Below are positions 62,601 to 64,000 of a stretch of 64,000 nt of DNA, in pieces (positions within the stretch are counted from its first letter, which is position 1; each line of letters starts with the position of its first letter). The notes under the pieces are model-generated. The model was not told the origin of the DNA, did no database searches, and saw only the letters and a program-made list of their open reading frames with translations. Both the position numbers and the translations under genes were made by a program. Location of the stretch: the NCBI GenBank assembly GCA_009792885.1, contig WMCF01000110.1, positions 1,590,565 through 1,654,564 of the forward strand, given 5' to 3'. This DNA comes from Eremophila alpestris peregrina (taxonomy: Eukaryota > Chordata > Aves > Passeriformes > Alaudidae).

Positions 62601-64000
62601 TGAAGTCACTGGGATATAAAGGTGTATCAGTCTGCTATGATGCCTGAAAATTTAGTCACACAAATTCCCCTAATGAATGAGAACCACTGGTTCTAAATGT
62701 AGTGGGAACAGAGTCAATTTTACCTCTATGTTCTTGAAGTACCACAGGAAAGAATCTTTTTCCAAATAAGAGATTGTCTTTCCTTTCAGTCCTCACTGAA
62801 CATACAGTGGAATTGTTTGTCCAGCAACTGAATTATTCAGCAAGCATAACATTCATCTGAAAACAAAAGCTAACCTTCATATATGTTTAACAGTCTAATT
62901 TCTTAAAATTTTCTGATAAATAGCAGATTTTTTTCTGGCACAAAAATTACATTCTCTTTAAAATTTCTGGCATATTTTGTTGCCGAGACCTTGGTAGCCG
63001 GGATTTGGCATGACTTCTGCCCTGATGTTGCTCCCCTTGGAAGATTAAAAAACCCTTAGCTCACCACAAAGCTAATCAGTGTTGTGAGGTTGCTGTAGCA
63101 TTTAAGATAATCAGGCACCACTATTTTTTAATGTTGACTTTGGTTAGCATAGCCTAATAAGAAAAATCAATACATTAAGGACCTAAAGACACTTTGGCAT
63201 GCAGCATTAGGAAAACTTCAGGCAAACAAGCATGTGTGGTATTCAAATTTCCATTAGTCACTTAGAGTGGAAAATCTGACGTGATTGTCAATTAGTGGGA
63301 CGGGATATTCAGTTTATTTAACCAAGAAACCACAGGGCAGTGTGAGGCTCCTTAGTTAAAGCAAATATCTCATTACAAAAGCACTTTGACATTTCTTGTG
63401 TTTATTTAAGGTCAGTCATCATTCAGGTACTTAAAAGTTCTAAAACTGAAATCATGCAGACTTTATCAAAAGTAGGTCCTACCCTTCCTTTTCAGGTTTC
63501 ATAATTTCTGTTGAGTTTATACAGTACTGAAGGTTAATGATGAGCCAGTACCTGTTTAAGGTGTCTGTTGAAAAAATACAGAAGGCACTGAGCATCTCCC
63601 TGCTGCTGCAGAGCACAAGCTTTCTTTCTTTCTTTCTTGTGCTCAGATTAATGGTTTGGTGCTTCCCATACTGTGAGTCAAAATAGTTGCTTCTGCCTTT
63701 CTGCACTGTGGTTACACTGCCAGCGTTCAGGAAACTTGTGCCAGCGTGTACCTTATGCAAGCAGAGCTCAAAGGCCAGTGTATTTTGAATTGCAACAAAG
63801 TTTTTGTTTGACTTTTTTTTTTTTTTTTTAAAGGAATTTCTTCAGAATTTTGCCAGGTTATGGTCACTGTTTTACAAATGGATTACACAGGATGCACAGG
63901 AGGAAGAAAGTGCTGGCCAGAAAACGTGATTGTAACTTTTTCTGTCCCTGTGCTCTGCAGTAGTGGTGACTGATGGTGACTCAAGAATAAACAACTCTAG
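59616..64000. other. Intergenic DNA to the window end
   Basis: 59700-60270 is GC-richer and unrecognised. Two AT-rich blocks (61740-62330 and 62980-63420) look like candidate conserved noncoding DNA (see findings). Short (TTTC)n near 63620-63640 and a poly(T) at 63812-63830 are present. No gene recognised; in other amniotes the next gene after ADGRV1 is ARRDC3, which is not reached here. Confidence 0.5.

Noticed and set aside
1..64000. CRISPR array, operon or bacterial gene content
   Set aside because: No spaced direct repeats, no dense coding, and clear vertebrate introns and transposons.

Overview
The window is vertebrate nuclear DNA, almost certainly from a bird and probably a passerine. 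The signs are many truncated CR1 LINE copies, several with the avian CR1 3' end (ATTCTRTG-type octamers), avian-type ERV LTRs, long introns, AT-rich spacer and eukaryotic splice and poly(A) signals. There is no prokaryotic-style gene density; most open frames are chance frames or repeat relics.

One real gene is supported: the 3' end of ADGRV1 (VLGR1/GPR98, the very large adhesion G-protein-coupled receptor) on the + strand. Four coding exons join in frame: 4476-4597 (TM6 and most of TM7), 30708-30899 (end of TM7 and start of the cytoplasmic tail), 32656-32833 (tail) and 40703-40821 (tail end, PDZ-binding C-terminus DTHL, stop). Together they encode about 202 residues. The introns are about 26.1 kb, 1.76 kb and 7.9 kb. 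A 3' UTR with AATAAA at 41131 ends the gene near 41158. The bulk of the protein (Calx-beta/EAR ectodomain, GPS/GAIN, TM1-5) lies upstream of the window.

Layout: 1-4475 is the tail of an upstream ADGRV1 intron with a pentanucleotide repeat, a CR1 3' end and an ERV LTR. 4476-41158 is the gene end; its introns hold CR1 fragments, two further LTRs (one ERVK-like, one filling more than half of intron 2), microsatellites and homopolymer tracts. 41159-64000 is intergenic, with six CR1 pieces, an ERV LTR, GATA and AT-rich simple repeats, and two AT-rich blocks at 61.7-63.4 kb that look like candidate conserved noncoding elements. No other protein-coding gene, tRNA, rRNA or recognisable ncRNA was seen.

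No previously undescribed system was found. The most useful observations are the intron that splits TM7, the LTR in the small intron 2, a pair of related LTRs that differ by a GC-rich block, a possible retrocopy at 19.1-19.8 kb, and the candidate noncoding elements downstream.
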